Assembly (NCBI GenBank): GCA_963817945.1
Contig: CAWFQH010000003.1
Span: 171,946-235,945 of the forward strand
Source: VRUE01 sp963817945
GTDB lineage: Bacteria; Actinomycetota; Thermoleophilia; Solirubrobacterales; 70-9
DNA length: 64,000 nucleotides
Direction of reading: 5' to 3'
Position 1 is the first letter of the stretch. Each line of letters begins with the position of its first letter. The position numbers were made by a program, and so were the translations under genes. Under the pieces are notes generated by a model, which was not told the DNA's origin, did no database searches, and worked only from the letters and a program-made list of their open reading frames with translations. Positions 1 to 8,453 of this stretch are shown one piece after another.

Positions 1-330
1 GCGGTTCTCGCCAGCGGGGGGAGCGGTGCCTTCCTGGGCGCCGGCGCCGGCCTTGGAAACGCCTACTCCGAACAGCGGCGGCGCCGCGCCCGGCTCGCGG
101 TCCGATCCGCCTTGCCCTGAAGCATCTTTGCGAGCTTCGCTGAGCGGAAGGGCGTACTCCGTTCCCGCCGGACTCTCCGGGTCGAAGTGAACCCCCTTCG
201 CCGCCGCCGCCGTGCCGTCGCCGACGGTCAGCCCGGCAAACGCGATCGTTGCGACGACCGCGCCCAGTACCATCGCCGAGCTCAGCAGCTCGCGGGGGCG
301 ACTTCGTCTATGCGGAAGCAGATATCTCAC
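1..330 (-). CDS. Exported or membrane-anchored protein, N-terminal part (runs off the left edge)
   Basis: The minus strand is open from a GTG at 330 to the window edge. The predicted N-terminus is basic (RYLLPHRRSRPREL), followed by a hydrophobic stretch at about residues 18-36 and then KGVHFDPESPAGTEYALPL at about 44-62. This layout, a basic start, one hydrophobic helix and a DP-x-SPAG-x-EYA-x-PL motif leading into a Gly/Ala-rich linker, is recalled from many uncharacterised exported proteins of Solirubrobacterales. I cannot assign a function. The GTG start fits the signal-anchor layout better than the internal ATG at 273, which would remove the basic region. The start lies only 14 bp from that of the divergent glycoside hydrolase, so one of the two transcripts may be leaderless or one start may be wrong. 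Confidence 0.6.
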   Translation of the reverse strand, partial: MRYLLPHRRSRPRELLSSAMVLGAVVATIAFAGLTVGDGTAAAAKGVHFDPESPAGTEYALPLSEARKDASGQGGSDREPGAAPPLFGVGVSKAGAGAQEGTAPPAGENR

Positions 331-344
331 AGCCGTTGAACTCG

Positions 345-1472
345 ATGACTTTAGAGCAGACACAAAAGGCGGCCACGTGGCGGATCCGCTGCGGGCTGCT
401 CTCGCTTCTAGCGCTGTTCGTTTTCCTCTCCTTCCCCGGAAGCGCCCCGGCTGCGGTCTCTACGCACAAGCTGACCTGGGGCCCTTACGACGCCAAGGCC
501 TTTGACATTTATGCCGACCTGGGTGCTGGGCTCTACGAGATCACGATCAACTGGTCGCGGATTGCCCCGACCAAGCCCACTCATCCAACCGACCCGGCCG
601 ACCCCGCGTATTTCTGGACCCCCGCCGTCGACGAGGCGATCGCGAACGCACGGGCCCGCGGCATGGAGGTCGTGCTCGCCCTCATTGGCACCGCCGGCTG
701 GGCCAACGGCGGCCGCTCGTACCGGTGGGCGCCCGAAATTCCCCAGGACTATGCGGACTTCGTCACCGCAGCAGCCAAGCGCTGGCCTGAGGTTCGCCAC
801 TGGCAGATCTGGGGAGAGCCCTCCCGCCGCCCCAACTTCATGCCCTTGGCGCGCGTCGCCGGGCTCGATCTCACCCTTGCGCAAAGCCGCGGCCCGCGCG
901 TCTATGCCGAAATGCTGGACGCGGCCTATGAAGCGCTCAAGCAGGTCAATCCCGCCAACCTCGTGATCGGAGGGAACACCTTCACCGGCGGGGACATCAG
1001 GCCGCTCGCCTACATCAAGGCGCTGCGGCTCCCCGACGGGAGGCCGCCGAGGATGGATCTCTACGGCCACAATCCGTTCGGCTACAGGCGACCTGATCTG
1101 AGCGAGGGCTTGATCAATCCCGGCAGCGGGCTCGCCGATTTCTGCGACCTCGACGTCCTCGCGCAGTATGTGGACCGCTACCTCTCGCGAGCCGGACGAA
1201 ACCAAGGCAAGCTGCCCCTCTTCCTCTCCGAGTACTTCGTTCCCACCGATCACAGCAACAGTGAGTTCAACTACTGGGTCTCAAAGCGAACGGCGGCGAA
1301 CTGGCTGACGGCCGCACTCGCGATCACCCGGAAGTGGCGTCGCATCTACACGCTGGGGTGGTTCGAACTCTATGACGAAGCGCCCGACGGTCGGGGCACC
1401 GAGGTCAATCGCGGTCTTCTCACCTACGACGGCAGGAAGAAGCCGGCGTACTACGCCTTCAAACGCGGTTAG
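345..1472 (+). CDS. Secreted glycoside hydrolase, (beta/alpha)8-barrel (clan GH-A-like)
   Basis: A 375-residue protein with an N-terminal signal sequence (about residues 13-37, ending SAPAA) and a TIM-barrel glycosidase layout. The likely acid/base glutamate is E158 in IWGEPSRRPNF, corresponding to the NEP motif of clan GH-A. The likely nucleophile is E296 in LFLSEYF. An early INWSRIAP strand and a late LGWFELYDE strand fit GH5/GH39-like enzymes. The ATG at 345 is chosen because it directly precedes the signal peptide; an upstream in-frame start at 249 would add an unrelated sequence. It stands at the edge of a polysaccharide cluster and may trim or remodel the exported glycan. The substrate cannot be read from the sequence. 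Confidence 0.75.
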   Translation: MTLEQTQKAATWRIRCGLLSLLALFVFLSFPGSAPAAVSTHKLTWGPYDAKAFDIYADLGAGLYEITINWSRIAPTKPTHPTDPADPAYFWTPAVDEAIANARARGMEVVLALIGTAGWANGGRSYRWAPEIPQDYADFVTAAAKRWPEVRHWQIWGEPSRRPNFMPLARVAGLDLTLAQSRGPRVYAEMLDAAYEALKQVNPANLVIGGNTFTGGDIRPLAYIKALRLPDGRPPRMDLYGHNPFGYRRPDLSEGLINPGSGLADFCDLDVLAQYVDRYLSRAGRNQGKLPLFLSEYFVPTDHSNSEFNYWVSKRTAANWLTAALAITRKWRRIYTLGWFELYDEAPDGRGTEVNRGLLTYDGRKKPAYYAFKRG

Positions 1473-1502
1473 CGGAGGCCGGGGTCTGGATTGCCGCAGG
1501 CG

Positions 1503-2453
1503 TCAGGGACGCCGGCCGGACACCGAGACCGCAACCTCGTGACGGCGAATGTCCGCCAGGCCCGCCTCGCGGAACCAACCCTCCACCTCGTCCCAGTCAT
1601 GCTTCCACTGGTACTTCGGTGCGTACCAGTCGAAGGTGTCGAGCACGCGCCATTCCGGGTCGGGGTGGTGCGAGACAGGCAGTAGCGGCGTCAGGTACCT
1701 GCCGAAGCGGGTGCGGTAGAGCCGCCCCAGCGGCGCCGCGATCCGGCACAGCTTCAGCAGGCGCTCCTCGTCCATCCTCGTGGTGAGCCGGCGGTATAGG
1801 TCCGAGGAGAGGTAGCCCAGCGGGCGTTCGCTCGTGTAGACCCAGATCGCGATCCGTCCGCCTGGCCGCAGCAGGCGCGGCAGCTGCGAGAACGCGGCGC
1901 GCGTGTCCGGCGTGTGGTGCAGGACGCCGATCGAGTAGATGAAGTCGAAAGACTCCGGGCGGAAGGGCAGGTCGAACACGTCCGCCTGCAGGAAGGCGGT
2001 GTTGGGGAGGGCGCCGAGGTTCCTGTTCGCCGCCTCGACCGCGACCGAGAGGTCGACGCCGACCACATTGGCCCCGTAAGACGCGGCGACCTCGGCGAAC
2101 CTGCCCATTCCACAGCCGACGTCCAAGATCGTCTTGCCCTTCAGGGCAGTCGGCGTGAAGCCGGTCTTCGAGGCAAAGGTCTCGCGCGACTCGGTCCGCT
2201 GCTCTTCGGGACGGTCGAGCTGCGTCTCGGAGAACCAGTTCCACTCCTTGCCGAAGCTGAGGGCGTAGGAGTCCGACTCGACGAAGCGGAGCAATCCGCC
2301 GGCGCGAGGAGCGACCAGGCGCCCGTTGGCATGGGCCCCCTCCGGATCGAGCCTGAGCGGCTCCCCGGAGCCCGGCGCAGCGAGGAGGTCGGCCAGCCAC
2401 GAGGGCTCCGTGGTGACCGGCTCGGTGGTTGCTGGGGCGCCGTCTGACATCAT
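1503..2453 (-). CDS. SAM-dependent methyltransferase (class I)
   Basis: A 316-residue class I methyltransferase. The SAM-binding motif I is DVGCGMGRF at about residues 111-119, followed by the acidic end of strand 2 (VVGVDLS) and the post-motif segment SIGVLHHTPDTRAAF, typical of the Methyltransf_11/UbiE-like group. The N-terminal 100 residues contain FGKEWNWFSETQLDR, a pattern seen in methyltransferases of polysaccharide clusters that precedes the catalytic core. Two adjacent ATG codons (2453 and 2450) are possible starts. It is divergent from the epimerase at 2523 with about 70 bp between them. It probably methylates a sugar of the surface glycan, which is inferred from context only. Confidence 0.8.
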   Translation of the reverse strand: MMSDGAPATTEPVTTEPSWLADLLAAPGSGEPLRLDPEGAHANGRLVAPRAGGLLRFVESDSYALSFGKEWNWFSETQLDRPEEQRTESRETFASKTGFTPTALKGKTILDVGCGMGRFAEVAASYGANVVGVDLSVAVEAANRNLGALPNTAFLQADVFDLPFRPESFDFIYSIGVLHHTPDTRAAFSQLPRLLRPGGRIAIWVYTSERPLGYLSSDLYRRLTTRMDEERLLKLCRIAAPLGRLYRTRFGRYLTPLLPVSHHPDPEWRVLDTFDWYAPKYQWKHDWDEVEGWFREAGLADIRRHEVAVSVSGRRP

Positions 2454-2522
2454 GCCGGCCGTGATTCTGGCAGGTGAAAGTGCGGCGCCACGTCGTCCGT
2501 CCCGCGGCTGGCGCAGATCGCG

Positions 2523-3494
2523 ATGAGGGCGCTGGTCACCGGCGGCGCCGGCTTCATCGGATCGCACCTCGCATCGCGACTCGTCGCCGACGGTCACGAG
2601 GTGCGTGTGCTCGACAACTTCTCCACCGGTTCGCGGTCGAACCTGGTCGGTTTGGCGGCCTCCGTCGACCTGGTCGAGGGGGATATCCAGAGCTACGAGC
2701 GAGCGCACAATGCCGTCCAAGGCTGTGAGGTCGTATTCCACCAGGCCGCCCTACCCTCGGTTCCCCGCTCGGTTCAGGACCCGCTGACCAGCAACGCGGT
2801 GAACGTGATCGGCACCCTTAACCTGCTGCTCGCCTCGCGCGACAGCGGCGTGCGCCGGGTGGTGTTCGCTTCCTCCTCCTCGATCTACGGCGCCGACAGG
2901 ACGCTGCCCAAGCGCGAGGACCGCGCGCCGATGCCGATCGCACCCTACGCCGTCGCGAAGCTAGCCGGCGAGGGCTACTGCCGCAGCTTCGCCGAGGTCT
3001 ACGGGCTCGAGACCGTTGCCCTGCGTTACTTCAACGTGTTCGGACCGGGCCAGGACCCGCTCTCACAATACGCGGCCGTCATTCCCAAGTTCATCACCGC
3101 CCTGCTGGAAGAGGAAGCGCCGGTGGTGTTCGGTGACGGTGAGCAGTCGCGCGACTTCACCTACATCGACAACGTGGTCGAGGCGAACCTGCTGGCCGCG
3201 GATGCCGTCGGCGTCTCCGGGAGGACCTTCAACATCGCCTGCGGCGAGCGGATCACCCTGAATGGCCTCTTGGAGGAGCTGCGCAGCATTCTCGGCAGCA
3301 AGGTCGAGGCTTCCTACCTCGAACAGCGGCCTGGTGACGTGAGGCATTCGCTGGCCGACATCTCACTGGCCCGGGAGCATCTCGGCTACCGGCCGGCCGT
3401 GGAGTTCAGCGACGGCCTGCGGCGCACCGTGGAGCATCACCGGACGCAGGCCGGCGCCAGCGCGGAGCGCTCCGGCTCAGCCGCGCTCTCCTGA
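2523..3494 (+). CDS. NAD-dependent sugar-nucleotide 4-epimerase/dehydratase (extended SDR)
   Basis: A 323-residue extended short-chain dehydrogenase. The Rossmann motif TGGAGFIGSH begins at residue 6. The substrate-side motif ALPSVPRSVQDP at about 77-88 and the catalytic SSSSIYG/PYAVAK (Y142, K146) are intact. ALRYFNVFGPGQDP and a DFTYIDNVVEA segment are typical of UDP-N-acetylglucosamine 4-epimerases of the WbpP/Gne type, so a UDP-HexNAc 4-epimerase is the most likely activity. UDP-glucose 4-epimerase cannot be excluded. The gene overlaps the convergent O-antigen ligase-like gene by 18 bp. It supplies precursors for the surrounding glycan cluster. Confidence 0.85.
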   Translation: MRALVTGGAGFIGSHLASRLVADGHEVRVLDNFSTGSRSNLVGLAASVDLVEGDIQSYERAHNAVQGCEVVFHQAALPSVPRSVQDPLTSNAVNVIGTLNLLLASRDSGVRRVVFASSSSIYGADRTLPKREDRAPMPIAPYAVAKLAGEGYCRSFAEVYGLETVALRYFNVFGPGQDPLSQYAAVIPKFITALLEEEAPVVFGDGEQSRDFTYIDNVVEANLLAADAVGVSGRTFNIACGERITLNGLLEELRSILGSKVEASYLEQRPGDVRHSLADISLAREHLGYRPAVEFSDGLRRTVEHHRTQAGASAERSGSAALS

Positions 3495-5222
3495 GCGCTC
3501 GCGGCCGGCACAGATGACTGCCGCCGCCAGGGCTATCGGAATCGAGAGCTGCGGGGTGGAGAGCGCCTCGACGAAGACCATCCCGGCTGCCGCCGCGGCG
3601 AGGACGCCGATCGCCGCCGCCTCGGGGGCGCCGACGGCACCCGGGCTTCCCTGCCGCGCGCGGCGGGCGGCGACGGCGCGGATGCCGAGCGCGAGCGCCG
3701 CGACCATCAGGGCGAGCAGCAGCGCCCCGACGATGCCGAGCTCGGCGGCGACGGCCAGGTACTCGTCGTGCGCGGCGAGCAGGCCGTAGTCGAGGTGAGC
3801 GTCGGCGTAGGCGGGGAAGGTTCCCCAGCCGATCCCCCGGAGGGGCTCCGAGCGGAAGGCGCGGAATGCGAGGCGGGCGGCGTCCAGGCGCGAGCGCATG
3901 TAGCGGCGCTCGGCCCTGGTGGCGGTCGAGGCGAGGCGCTCGTAAAGCGAGCCCTCGAGCTCCTGCGGAATCGCTACCACCTGCGTGGGCCGGCTCCGCT
4001 CGCGGGCGATCACCTCCACCTCCGACACGGCGAAAGTCGACGGGCCGGCGGTCTGCCAGAGGTAGAGGGCGGCGTGAGCCGAGCGGGACGGCGGTCGCCA
4101 GGCCAGCGAGAAGCGGCGCCAGTCGCGGCTTAGCTTCCCGGTCGCCTGCGGTCCCTCCAGCTCGTGCGCGCTGTCGGCGAGGGCGTAGCTGAACGGAAGC
4201 CCGGCGCTGTCGGCGCGAGCCCGAAAGCGCAGCACGTAGACGCCGCCAGCTTCCGCTTCGCCCCAGCGGAAGCTGGCGCCCTCGCCCGCCCTGGATGCTC
4301 GTACCGCTATGCCGGCTCCCCGGTCCAGCAGGGTCGAAGGACCGTGCGGGATCGGGCCCAAGGCGCGGCTGTCCCAGCCGCTCAGGTCGCGCTGGTCGAG
4401 CGTCCTCAGCGATGGTGAGACCGAGACGAAGCTCGCGTCGCGTCGCTCCTCCTCGAAGCTGGCGTAGAGGATCGCGGCCGCCACCGCGGCAATGCCACCG
4501 GCGACGAGGATCGCTGCGATCCTGCGACGGGACCCGGCCGCCTGCCAGATGGCCAAGGCGACGATTCCGAGCGCGGCGGCGATGATGGCGCCGCGCGAGT
4601 AGGTGAGGACGAGCGTCGTGGCCAGGACGAGGACGGCCACGACGCAGGCGATCCGACCTCGCGGCCCGGCGAAGGGCCGGTAGGCCAGCGCAATCGGGAT
4701 AGCCAGCGCCACCGCGAAGCCGAGTTCGTTGGCGTTGCCGAAGGTGCCGGAGAGCCGGCCACCGGTCTGCGTCATGTCGACGGTTCCCGAGTTGATGCTG
4801 CCGGCGCCCGCCAGCGCCAGCACGGCGGCGAGGACGAGACCGGCCAACGCGGCCGCCATCGCGGTTCCACGCAGTCTCGGTGCGAACCCGATCGCGACCA
4901 GCGCCAGCAGCCCGATCAGGGCGAACTCGAAGAAGCCCCCAAGCTTGCCGCCGCAATTGCAACCCCAGGTGGCGGCGCTGAGCAGCGCCCAGGCGCAGAG
5001 GCCGAGGTAGGCGGCCGCCAGCAGCACCGCCGGGCGGTCGAAGCGCCACCGCACTGGGCGCTGGGCGAGCAGGTCGGCCGTCAAGAGCACGGCGAAGGCA
5101 ATCGCTGCCGTCCGGCCCAGGGTCAGGGAGCCGACGATGCGAGTCGCAGAGAAGGGAGCGAAAAACGCAGCGGTGACCAGACCGACTTCGGTCCGGCGGA
5201 ACGCTGTCCGATCGCCGATCAC
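3477..5222 (-). CDS. O-antigen ligase/polymerase-like membrane protein with an inserted beta-sandwich-like domain
   Basis: A 581-residue polytopic protein of the Wzy_C (O-antigen ligase) superfamily. About eight hydrophobic helices lie before residue 250, including GTFGNANELGFAVALAIPIA and LTYSRGAIIAAALG, which match the superfamily's conserved NxNxxA and SRGA elements. Residues of about 255-430 are soluble and read like a CBM4/9-type beta-sandwich (YVLRFRARADSAG, then LSRDWRRFSLAWRPP). The typical GIGWGTF-x-HDEYL segment (about 465-495) and C-terminal helices follow. A GTG start at 5222 overlaps the upstream stop as GTGA, suggesting translational coupling; a TTG one codon earlier is the alternative. 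It probably polymerises or transfers the repeat unit on the outer membrane face. The inserted domain may recognise the glycan. Confidence 0.75.
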   Translation of the reverse strand: MIGDRTAFRRTEVGLVTAAFFAPFSATRIVGSLTLGRTAAIAFAVLLTADLLAQRPVRWRFDRPAVLLAAAYLGLCAWALLSAATWGCNCGGKLGGFFEFALIGLLALVAIGFAPRLRGTAMAAALAGLVLAAVLALAGAGSINSGTVDMTQTGGRLSGTFGNANELGFAVALAIPIALAYRPFAGPRGRIACVVAVLVLATTLVLTYSRGAIIAAALGIVALAIWQAAGSRRRIAAILVAGGIAAVAAAILYASFEEERRDASFVSVSPSLRTLDQRDLSGWDSRALGPIPHGPSTLLDRGAGIAVRASRAGEGASFRWGEAEAGGVYVLRFRARADSAGLPFSYALADSAHELEGPQATGKLSRDWRRFSLAWRPPSRSAHAALYLWQTAGPSTFAVSEVEVIARERSRPTQVVAIPQELEGSLYERLASTATRAERRYMRSRLDAARLAFRAFRSEPLRGIGWGTFPAYADAHLDYGLLAAHDEYLAVAAELGIVGALLLALMVAALALGIRAVAARRARQGSPGAVGAPEAAAIGVLAAAAAGMVFVEALSTPQLSIPIALAAAVICAGRERSGERG

Positions 5223-6646
5223 CAACCCGGTCGCAGACGGCGTAGCGCCAGCACGGCCAGTTCACCGATCAAGGCAATTGCAGCGGCAAGCAGGATCCAG
5301 ACCATCGGCGCGAACATGATGTCGTAGCGTGGAGAAAACACGCCAAACAAGCTGCCGCCAACCATCCCCAGTATGAGCACAACTAGGAATGCAGTTGCGG
5401 TGAGGCGCCGACGGCTATCGCCAACGAACGGTAAGAGGAGTGCGACGATGCCCCCCAAGGTGATCGCATAGATGAGTTTCGTAAGCGTCTGTGATACCTG
5501 CCACAGCGTCCGCGTCAGGCCGGAATCGCCCGGTATGTTCTCCACTTCTGGTTGCAGGGTCCGGATATAGCTGCGAGTGAGCGAGATGTGGTCTTCGTTC
5601 TCTTTGACTCCAAAGGTGCGAGGGTCGTAAAGGCTTCTGTACTTGGTGAGTATGTCCAGAGTGTTTTCTAAATAGATGTCGAAGTGTTCGAACAGGGCCT
5701 TACGAGCTAGTGCGCCCATGGTCGAGGATGCTTCTGACTCACTCATGCCCTGATTGCGCAGCGCGTCGTACAGGGCCGTGGTTGGACGCCCGGACTCCAC
5801 GCCGGCAAGTGGACCCGGTTCAGCCGTCTTGTAGATGCTGAGCGCGAGCTGACCATTGGGCGCGTCGGCAGGCGGTGGTACCCGGTCCCACGTTATGACG
5901 CGAGAATAGAGTGAGATGCCTCCCTCGGTGGCTACGCTCGGATTGCCATGGACTACCAGGTTGTGAAGCACCCATGGCGTCACAACAAGCAGCACTCCTG
6001 CAATTGCAGCAGCGGCCGGACGGATAGCTGCCCGCCAGTCGCGGGCGGCGATGAGCAGTACAAGCGGAATTGCCACAAAGGCAAGTTGTCCGTTCGCCCG
6101 AAAAAGGGTTGCAATTCCGAACATCGCACCCGCCGCGACGAGCAGGTGCCAGGAGAATTGCTTGGCCTGAACTTGCAACGCCGCCTGTGCGAGCAGTGCA
6201 GTGCCAGTGAAGAGGGCGACGCCGAACAGGTAATCGGCCAAGGCGAGCTGCTCGGTGAGGGTCATCAGGGGCGAACCGGCGGTGAGAAAGCCCGCCAGGA
6301 CTCCAACTGGTGGACTGAAGAACCTCCAACCCACCAAGAGCACGCCGGCGGGTAGAAAGATTCCAATGGCGTTCTGAAGCGTGACGATGCCGCTTACTGC
6401 ATCGATCCCCAGGCCGTCGAAGGCGGCCAGCAAGAGCGAGTACCCGGGGGGGCGCAGATCGCTCGGGAAGTAGCCCTGGAGAATTTCCTCAGCGACATTG
6501 AGATATACGGTCGTGTCCGAAGCTGCGACACCGTCGCCAAAGAACGGGGCCCGCACCGCGGTCGCTAAAAGGGCGACGGCGAGCATGGAGAAGAGCAGAT
6601 TGCGCCCCAAGACATGTGCCGCACTCTTCACGAGGCGCATGAACAT
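5219..6646 (-). CDS. GT-C fold membrane glycosyltransferase (PMT/ArnT-like)
   Basis: A 475-residue protein with about ten predicted membrane helices. The first extracytoplasmic loop contains DGVAASDTTVYLNVAEEI and LRPPGYSLLLA, the acidic loop and RPPGYS motif of polyprenyl-phosphate-dependent GT-C transferases (GT39/GT83/RgtA-like). A soluble segment of about 130 residues sits between helices in the second half. ATG 6646 is chosen, with ATG 6640 a close alternative; the long upstream extension has no family features. The gene is noticeably less GC-rich than its neighbours (for example tttctaaatagatgtcg near 5665), suggesting separate ancestry. It forms a two-gene unit with the ligase-like gene. 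It probably adds a lipid-linked sugar to the glycan outside the membrane. Confidence 0.75.
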   Translation of the reverse strand: MFMRLVKSAAHVLGRNLLFSMLAVALLATAVRAPFFGDGVAASDTTVYLNVAEEILQGYFPSDLRPPGYSLLLAAFDGLGIDAVSGIVTLQNAIGIFLPAGVLLVGWRFFSPPVGVLAGFLTAGSPLMTLTEQLALADYLFGVALFTGTALLAQAALQVQAKQFSWHLLVAAGAMFGIATLFRANGQLAFVAIPLVLLIAARDWRAAIRPAAAAIAGVLLVVTPWVLHNLVVHGNPSVATEGGISLYSRVITWDRVPPPADAPNGQLALSIYKTAEPGPLAGVESGRPTTALYDALRNQGMSESEASSTMGALARKALFEHFDIYLENTLDILTKYRSLYDPRTFGVKENEDHISLTRSYIRTLQPEVENIPGDSGLTRTLWQVSQTLTKLIYAITLGGIVALLLPFVGDSRRRLTATAFLVVLILGMVGGSLFGVFSPRYDIMFAPMVWILLAAAIALIGELAVLALRRLRPGW

Positions 6647-6663
6647 ATACTTCCGCGCTGCTG

Positions 6664-7317
6664 ATGGGAGGTGCCTCTTGGACCCGCCTTTTCGCTGCCC
6701 GCCGGGGGGCGGCATTTGCTTGCCTCGCCACGCTGGCCGTGCTGTTCACCTTTTCCTCGTGCGGGACCAAAGACTCGAATCAGACGTCCTCTCTGGCGCC
6801 GAGCAATGTCTTGCAACCTTCCGATTTCTCGCGCTACCCGGAGGCGAGCGCGGAACGCGCCTTCATCGAATACTGGTCGGATTTGCAGTACCGGTCCTGG
6901 GCCAACATGGCCGCCTACTATCACCCGCGCTTCCGTGACTTCGTGGGCACCGATGCTGTGATCGGCGCCAAAAAGCTGAACGCGTCGATCTATCCACTGC
7001 TGAAGCCCGCAATCGTCCGAGTCGACGCTGACGGCGAGGACACCACCGTCTACTACACGCTGAGGCTGACGACTGGCTCGAAAGAGCTGAACTCCATAAC
7101 GTTGCGCAGGGACGATGGGAACTGGCAGATCATTTATGACTCCCGTCTGGATGAAGAGCTCGCCCAGCTCGCCCAGAATCGAGCCGAAATCAAGGAGGAG
7201 GGCGCGCTGCGGACCGATGCTTCCACGCCCCCTTCGGCGCAGGCCGTGCGCGCAGCCCAATCGGCCGCGCAATTGCAGGCTCGCTTTCTGGATGAAGAGC
7301 TGAGCACCAGTCCCTGA
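6664..7317 (+). CDS. Lipoprotein with NTF2-like domain
   Basis: A 217-residue protein with a basic N-terminus, a hydrophobic core and a lipobox FTFSSC with the lipidation cysteine at about residue 33. The mature part contains AERAFIEYWSDLQYRSWANMAAYYHPRFRDFVG, a helix-rich beginning like those of NTF2-like/SnoaL folds, then the beta strands TTVYYTLRLTTG and NWQIIYDSRLDEEL typical of the same fold. No catalytic residues can be assigned. It is divergent from the GT-C gene, with start codons only 17 bp apart, and convergent with a glycosyltransferase. It could be an accessory of the glycan export system, but this is context only. Confidence 0.65.
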   Translation: MGGASWTRLFAARRGAAFACLATLAVLFTFSSCGTKDSNQTSSLAPSNVLQPSDFSRYPEASAERAFIEYWSDLQYRSWANMAAYYHPRFRDFVGTDAVIGAKKLNASIYPLLKPAIVRVDADGEDTTVYYTLRLTTGSKELNSITLRRDDGNWQIIYDSRLDEELAQLAQNRAEIKEEGALRTDASTPPSAQAVRAAQSAAQLQARFLDEELSTSP

Positions 7318-7340
7318 GGGGACCTCACCCAACCCTCGGA

Positions 7341-8453
7341 TCACGTGACCGACCCGCGTCGGTCGAGTGCCTCGCACACCGTGGCCAGGTGGCCGTCCGC
7401 GAACTTCGCCAGGTCGTGCTGCTCGAGGGCGTGTCGCCGTGCGCCCGCGCCGAGCGAGTGGCGCAGCTCGGCGTCGTCGACCAGCCGCTCCAGCGCCGCC
7501 GCGATCGCCGCCGGCTCGTGGGGGACGAGGATTCCGCCGTCGGGGGCGATCACCTCCCGGGTTCCGCCGGCGTCGGTTCCCACCAGGGGACGTCCGAGGA
7601 CGGCCGCCTCGATCAGCGCGTTGGGGCTGCCCTCGTCGTCGGAGAGGAGGACTGCAACGTCGTGCTCGGCCCAGAACGACCGCACGTCGTCGATCGGGCC
7701 GCCTGCGCTGACCCGGTCCGAGAGGCCGCGCCGGGAGATCTCCGCCGCGATTTGCTCGCGAAACGGACCCGCCCCGGCGAGGTCGGCCCGCCAGGGAGTC
7801 CGCGGTCGCAGCAGGGCGAGGGCGTCGAGCAGGCGCGCGTGCCCCTTTTCGGGGCGGTAGTTGGCGACGTACCCGAGCGCCACCGTGGCCGCCGACGGAG
7901 GGGGGAGGGGGTCGACCGGAGGGTGGCCGTTGTGGACCAGGCGCAGGCGCTCCGGCCGGACACCGCGGGCTTCGGCCTCCGCAATCACCGCCTCTGAGTT
8001 TCCGGTAACCGCCTGCGCCCGGCGCTCGGCCCAGCGAATCGGGACCCGGTAGAGAGCCTGGCGTTCGGCGGCCGAGCCGCAGACACTGCGGCGGGCGATC
8101 GCTACCGGGATGCCCAGCGCGCGGGCGACCGGGGTCACAGTGGTCGAGGCCTCCTCGAGCCAGGCATAGACCGCGTCCGGGCGAAGGCGGCGCAGCACCG
8201 CCAAGGTGCGGGGAACCGAGGCCAGGGGCCGCAGGGGTCGGGGGCCGCCCGCCGGGGCCAGCTGGATCAACTCGACGCCGAGCTCGCGCAGGCGCTCCGC
8301 ATGAGCGGGGTCGCAGACGGTGGAGAAGGTGAGGACGGTCGCCTCGACGCGGTCGGGGTGGGTGCTGGAGATCAGCTGGATCAGCTGCCGCTCGGAGCCG
8401 CCCATCCCAAGGCCCCCAATCGCAAACAGGACGCGGGGGCGCTCAGCTGCCAT
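7341..8453 (-). CDS. Glycosyltransferase family 4
   Basis: A 370-residue GT-B fold transferase. The N-terminal donor-free domain begins LFAIGGLGMGGSERQLIQL, the GG-x-E/R loop of GT4 enzymes. The C-terminal domain has the nucleotide-sugar motif LLSDDEGSPNALIEAAVLGRPLVGTDAGGTREVI, with an E-x7-E pair. The start overlaps the end of the damaged asparagine synthase gene by 11 bp, so it is probably the last gene of the minus-strand operon running from 13763. Its likely role is assembly of the lipid-linked repeat unit on the cytoplasmic face. Donor and acceptor cannot be read from the sequence. Confidence 0.85.
   Translation of the reverse strand: MAAERPRVLFAIGGLGMGGSERQLIQLISSTHPDRVEATVLTFSTVCDPAHAERLRELGVELIQLAPAGGPRPLRPLASVPRTLAVLRRLRPDAVYAWLEEASTTVTPVARALGIPVAIARRSVCGSAAERQALYRVPIRWAERRAQAVTGNSEAVIAEAEARGVRPERLRLVHNGHPPVDPLPPPSAATVALGYVANYRPEKGHARLLDALALLRPRTPWRADLAGAGPFREQIAAEISRRGLSDRVSAGGPIDDVRSFWAEHDVAVLLSDDEGSPNALIEAAVLGRPLVGTDAGGTREVIAPDGGILVPHEPAAIAAALERLVDDAELRHSLGAGARRHALEQHDLAKFADGHLATVCEALDRRGSVT

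Noticed and set aside
1..120. Plus-strand tail of a Wzz-like protein (reading to a TGA at 118-120)
   Set aside because: The minus-strand reading has a full signal-anchor and a lineage-typical motif, which is far stronger support.
3406..5265. A 619-codon open frame on the minus strand overlapping the ligase-like gene
   Set aside because: Arg/Pro/Gly-rich text without hydrophobic segments; it is the shadow frame of the real membrane protein in GC-rich DNA.
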